A stretch of DNA of 64,000 bases from NCBI RefSeq assembly GCF_027921445.1, contig NZ_CP115667.1, positions 1,054,001-1,118,000 on the forward strand, in the 5' to 3' direction. Of this stretch, positions 61,226 to 64,000 are shown piece by piece (position 1 is the stretch's first letter; each line of letters begins with the position of its first letter). The position numbers and the translations under genes were made by a program. The notes beneath the pieces were generated by a model, which worked only from the letters and a program-made list of their open reading frames with translations, did not search any database and had not been told where the DNA came from. Source of the DNA: Peptoniphilus equinus. Lineage in GTDB: Bacteria; Bacillota; Clostridia; Tissierellales; Peptoniphilaceae.

Positions 61226-61254
61226 AAAGTACAGCTTTTAGTTTTAATTGTCAA
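61226..61254 (-). promoter_or_regulatory. promoter of the secreted-protein cargo
   Basis: TTGACA (61254-61249 minus), 17-bp spacer, TACTTT (61231-61226). The perfect -35 and weak -10 give the cargo its own promoter on a lysogen. Confidence 0.5.
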
Positions 61255-61496
61255 TTTTTTTCTCCACGGAAATATATCGACAATATTTTTTGTCTATTCG
61301 TTGATTTCACTCTATGTTTTTCCCCTCATTCTAAATAATAAGGCATTTTTATATTATTACCAACTTTCATATTCTATATACCGTATAGACTAAATTTTAA
61401 TACCCTCTTTGAACCTGTCTTTTTGTGCGTGAGAGGGCGGCACCGTTGGTAGGGAAATCAGCTTTTAAGATAACGACTCCCCCTCCCCACGGAAAA
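61255..61496. other. non-coding interval with G-rich segment after HNH gene
   Basis: No gene. Directly after the HNH stop the minus strand carries GTGGGGAGGGGGAGTC (near 61470-61490). In phages with HNH-terminase neighbours such G-runs and the nearby DNA can include the cos site; here the cargo separates it from terS. Confidence 0.35.
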
Positions 61497-61853
61497 CTAT
61501 CCTCCAAACCTATCTCCACGCTCAGCGTGAATCTTTGAGTGACAAGATTTACAAAGACTCATAAGATTATCTTCGTCATTAGTTCCACCACGAGAAAGAG
61601 GAAGTATGTGATGTACTTCCTCTACCTTTGTCATTCTATTTTCTTTTAAACACATCTCACAAAGTGGATGCTCTGCTACATATCTTTTCCTTATAACTCT
61701 CCATGCTTTTCCATAACGCTTATGAGTGTTAGGATCTCGTTTATATTTTTCATAGTTTTTGTTGTATTCTTTCTCATGTTTCTTACAGAATCGTCCATCA
61801 ACTAATTCTGGACAACCTGGATGTGAACATGGTCTCTTAGGTTTTCTCGGCAC
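61497..61853 (-). CDS. phage HNH endonuclease
   Basis: A 118-residue HNH nuclease. GTG start at 61853 (MPRKPKRPCSHPGCPEL) with GGAGTG 5 nt upstream; the longer frame to 61895 begins at TTG. Two zinc pairs (CSHPGCP...CKKH; CEMC...CKSCH) frame the HNH motif VEEVHHILPLSRGGTNDEDNLMSLCKSCHSKIH. HK97-like packaging needs such a nuclease with TerL/TerS. Usually it lies beside terS; here 1.5 kb of cargo separates them. Confidence 0.9.
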   Translation of the reverse strand: MPRKPKRPCSHPGCPELVDGRFCKKHEKEYNKNYEKYKRDPNTHKRYGKAWRVIRKRYVAEHPLCEMCLKENRMTKVEEVHHILPLSRGGTNDEDNLMSLCKSCHSKIHAERGDRFGG

Positions 61854-61972
61854 TTTATCACTCCATAAAGAAAGCCCTGAAGATTTTATCTCCAAGGCTC
61901 ATTTTATTATTCTTTTGCTATTCTAACTATACTACAACTACTTACTCTCATTCTATCAACTTTACTCTCCAC

Positions 61973-62030
61973 TTGACTTTTCTCTTAGAAGAAAATATAA
62001 TTTAGTTAGAAAGTACGAATTTCTAACTAA
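61973..62030 (+). promoter_or_regulatory. promoter and operator of the AbrB/RelE-type module
   Basis: TTGACT (61973-61978), 17-bp spacer, perfect TATAAT (61996-62001). Directly after it an 11-bp perfect dyad TTAGTTAGAAA/TTTCTAACTAA (62002-62012, 62020-62030) covers the start site up to the AAGGAGG. This is an obvious autorepression site. Confidence 0.8.
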
Positions 62031-62042
62031 GGAGGTTTTGTT

Positions 62043-62300
62043 ATGTTAGTTGAACTAAAAGCTAAATCACAAGTTACTATCCCAAAAGACATAGTAAACT
62101 CTATGGAATTAAATCAAGGTGACCAATTTGAAGTCATAGAAGATAATGGAAAAATTGTACTTGTTCCAGTTGCAATCTATCCAGAGCATGTCATAAAAAA
62201 TTTAAAAGCTGAAGTAAAAGAGATTAAAGAATCTATAAAAAATGGGAATCAACCTGTTTTTGACTCCATTGACTCCCTTTTTGAGGAGTTAGACAAGTAA
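62043..62300 (+). CDS. AbrB/MazE-fold antitoxin
   Basis: An 85-residue protein: N-terminal swapped-hairpin DNA-binding domain (VELKAKSQVTIPKDIVNSMELNQGDQFEVIEDNGKIVLVPV) and a helical C-terminus that would bind the toxin (IKNLKAEVKEIKESIKNG...SLFEELDK). It overlaps the toxin by 1 bp and is on the plus strand, opposite to the phage genes, with its own promoter and operator. Confidence 0.87.
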   Translation: MLVELKAKSQVTIPKDIVNSMELNQGDQFEVIEDNGKIVLVPVAIYPEHVIKNLKAEVKEIKESIKNGNQPVFDSIDSLFEELDK

Positions 62301-62566
62301 TGTCCTATAAAATTACTTATTCGAAGGCCTTTAAAAAACATTACAAAAAACTATCTGATACTGAAAAGAAACAAACGAAAAAGAAACTTAAATTTTTCGT
62401 AGAAAATCCTACCCATCCATCTTTAAGAACTAAGAAAATACAAGGTACAGATGGAATATGGGAGTCTTCTGTGAATATGGATATTCGCATTATTTGGTTC
62501 TATGAAAATAATGAATTGATATTTCTTTTAGATATTGGACACCACGATATCCTGGAAAAGTTTTAA
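62300..62566 (+). CDS. YafQ/RelE-type mRNA interferase toxin
   Basis: An 88-residue RelE-fold toxin: YKITYSKAFKKHYKKLSDTEKKQTKKKLKFFVENP..., HPSLRTKKIQG, DIRIIWFYENNELIFLLDIGHHDILEKF. The HHDIL end and Arg in DIRIIW match the YafQ/RelE group that cuts mRNA. It pairs with the preceding AbrB-type antitoxin and ends at a strong terminator. Confidence 0.87.
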   Translation: MSYKITYSKAFKKHYKKLSDTEKKQTKKKLKFFVENPTHPSLRTKKIQGTDGIWESSVNMDIRIIWFYENNELIFLLDIGHHDILEKF

Positions 62567-62611
62567 ATTTAATACTATAATAAATACACGAATTGAAAAC
62601 GAAAGTTTTGC

Positions 62612-62644
62612 GGGTGATGCATTTATGCGTCACCCTATTTTTTT
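62612..62644 (+). terminator. terminator of the AbrB/RelE-type module
   Basis: GGGTGATGC-atttat-GCGTCACCC (9-bp stem with one T-G) followed by TATTTTTTT. It separates the module from the convergent DUF1492-like gene. Confidence 0.85.
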
Positions 62645-63044
62645 ATACTTCTATATTTTTTAAAGCCTTACTATGCAATCTAAAAATATGCTGAATTGAG
62701 TAATTCATCTCAACCGCTATCTTCTCCCAAGATTCAAAACAAAGATATCTTTTTTCTAAAACGACTTGAAGTTCTTTATCTTCAATCTTTTTTATTGTTC
62801 TTACGATTTCTTTCTTTAAATCCACCAACCTATCTATATCTCTATTGATTTCTTCTTGAAGATCAATAATCTTAACAATAGTATCTTCAAGTTTTGATGG
62901 TCCTCTATTAGGACTCTTAGGCATATCTGATAAGGTCGATGTAACTTTTGTTGCTAATGCATTTAAACTTTCAACTTGCTCTAGCTTGCTGTTAATTCTT
63001 TTGTCTAAATAAAAAGCTTGTTTTAAATACTCTTTTGCATTCAT
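62643..63044 (-). CDS. DUF1492/sigma-like phage regulator
   Basis: A 133-residue protein starting at 63044 (MNAKEYLKQAFYLDKRINSKLEQVESLNALATKVTSTLSD). The mid coiled coil is followed by KELQVVLEKRYLCFESWEKIAVEMNYSIQHIFRLHSKALKNI, a sigma region-4-like helix-turn-helix. DUF1492/ArpU-like proteins control late phage transcription. The longer frame to 63158 includes the 74-bp repeat peptide; the AAAGGGGT site favours 63044. Confidence 0.75.
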   Translation of the reverse strand: MNAKEYLKQAFYLDKRINSKLEQVESLNALATKVTSTLSDMPKSPNRGPSKLEDTIVKIIDLQEEINRDIDRLVDLKKEIVRTIKKIEDKELQVVLEKRYLCFESWEKIAVEMNYSIQHIFRLHSKALKNIEV

Positions 63045-63071
63045 TTTCTTACCCCTTTCGATAGAAGGAAA

Positions 63072-63144
63072 GAAAATGTTCTCGTGCCCAACAATAGAAA
63101 GATAGAAATCTCTGATTTCGTTATCTTTCATTGGAAGGGTGCAT
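63072..63144. repeat. 74-bp dispersed repeat, copy 2
   Basis: Nearly identical to 48444-48517. In the minus sense it encodes CTLP-MKDNEIRDFYLSIVGHENIF, directly upstream of the DUF1492-like gene and behind a GGAGG at 63154-63158. Confidence 0.85.
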
Positions 63145-63237
63145 TTTCTTACCTCCATAAGTTTTGAGGTAAGTTATCCATATAACTTCTACTCTTGTAT
63201 TAATCTTAGCAAATTTTGATAGTGACATTATATGACA

Positions 63238-64000
<763 letters not shown>

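Overview
The window looks like a chromosome segment of a low-to-mid-GC, Gram-positive anaerobe (Bacillota, Clostridia/Tissierellia-like): strong AGGAGG-type ribosome binding sites, sigma-A promoters, fermentative organic-acid pathways, and an HK97-type siphoprophage. I name no species. There are two parts. About 1-23.2 kb has visibly higher GC and is ordinary metabolic chromosome. From about 23.6 kb to the right edge the DNA is AT-rich and mostly mobile.

Region 1 (1-15.4 kb, minus strand): the start of an NhaC-type antiporter and a sigma-54-competent TyrR-like activator; rpoN; an operon with an FAD-dependent oxidoreductase, an SLC13-type anion transporter and a YczE-like membrane protein; then an acid-sugar operon (small membrane protein, beta-hydroxyacid dehydrogenase, two DUF1537 four-carbon acid-sugar kinases, PdxA2-like dehydrogenase, GntP permease, class II aldolase). 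Together these should import a C4 sugar acid, oxidise and phosphorylate it, and yield triose phosphate or C2/C3 fragments.

Region 2 (15.9-23.5 kb): a divergent pair. A PrpR_N-type regulator whose AAA+ module has lost the Walker A, GAFTGA and Walker B motifs faces a five-gene operon: CaiB-type CoA-transferase, HMG-CoA-lyase-like lyase, MatC-like carrier, and LeuC/LeuD-like dehydratase. The best reading is a route for a C5 methyl-branched dicarboxylate such as citraconate/(R)-citramalate to acetyl-CoA plus pyruvate. Nested perfect dyads and a sigma-A promoter lie between them.

Region 3 (23.6-24.7 kb): an AbiF/Abi_2 HEPN protein preceded by its own promoter, a roughly 40-nt putative RNA and an intrinsic terminator.

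Region 4 (24.7 kb to the edge): a prophage read almost wholly on the minus strand. Three serine recombinases and a SHOCT protein lie at its left end. Next to them is a terminator-bounded, extremely AT-rich cassette (28.8-37.0 kb) encoding an unannotated 50-residue Cys-rich precursor peptide with two C-x3-D motifs, three radical SAM enzymes, a LanFEG-like immunity ABC transporter and a broken ABC exporter: a RiPP cluster carried as prophage cargo. Then come an IS30 remnant, lysis genes, tail genes, a toxin-antitoxin pair inside the tail operon, capsid, protease, portal, terminase, two DNA methyltransferases with a phage S-adenosylmethionine synthetase, a secreted-protein cargo, HNH nuclease, a second toxin-antitoxin pair and a helicase cut by the window edge. 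Several genes are frameshifted at A or TA tracts, and two late genes seem to begin at AUA or AUC. These could be real decay, programmed events or sequencing errors.
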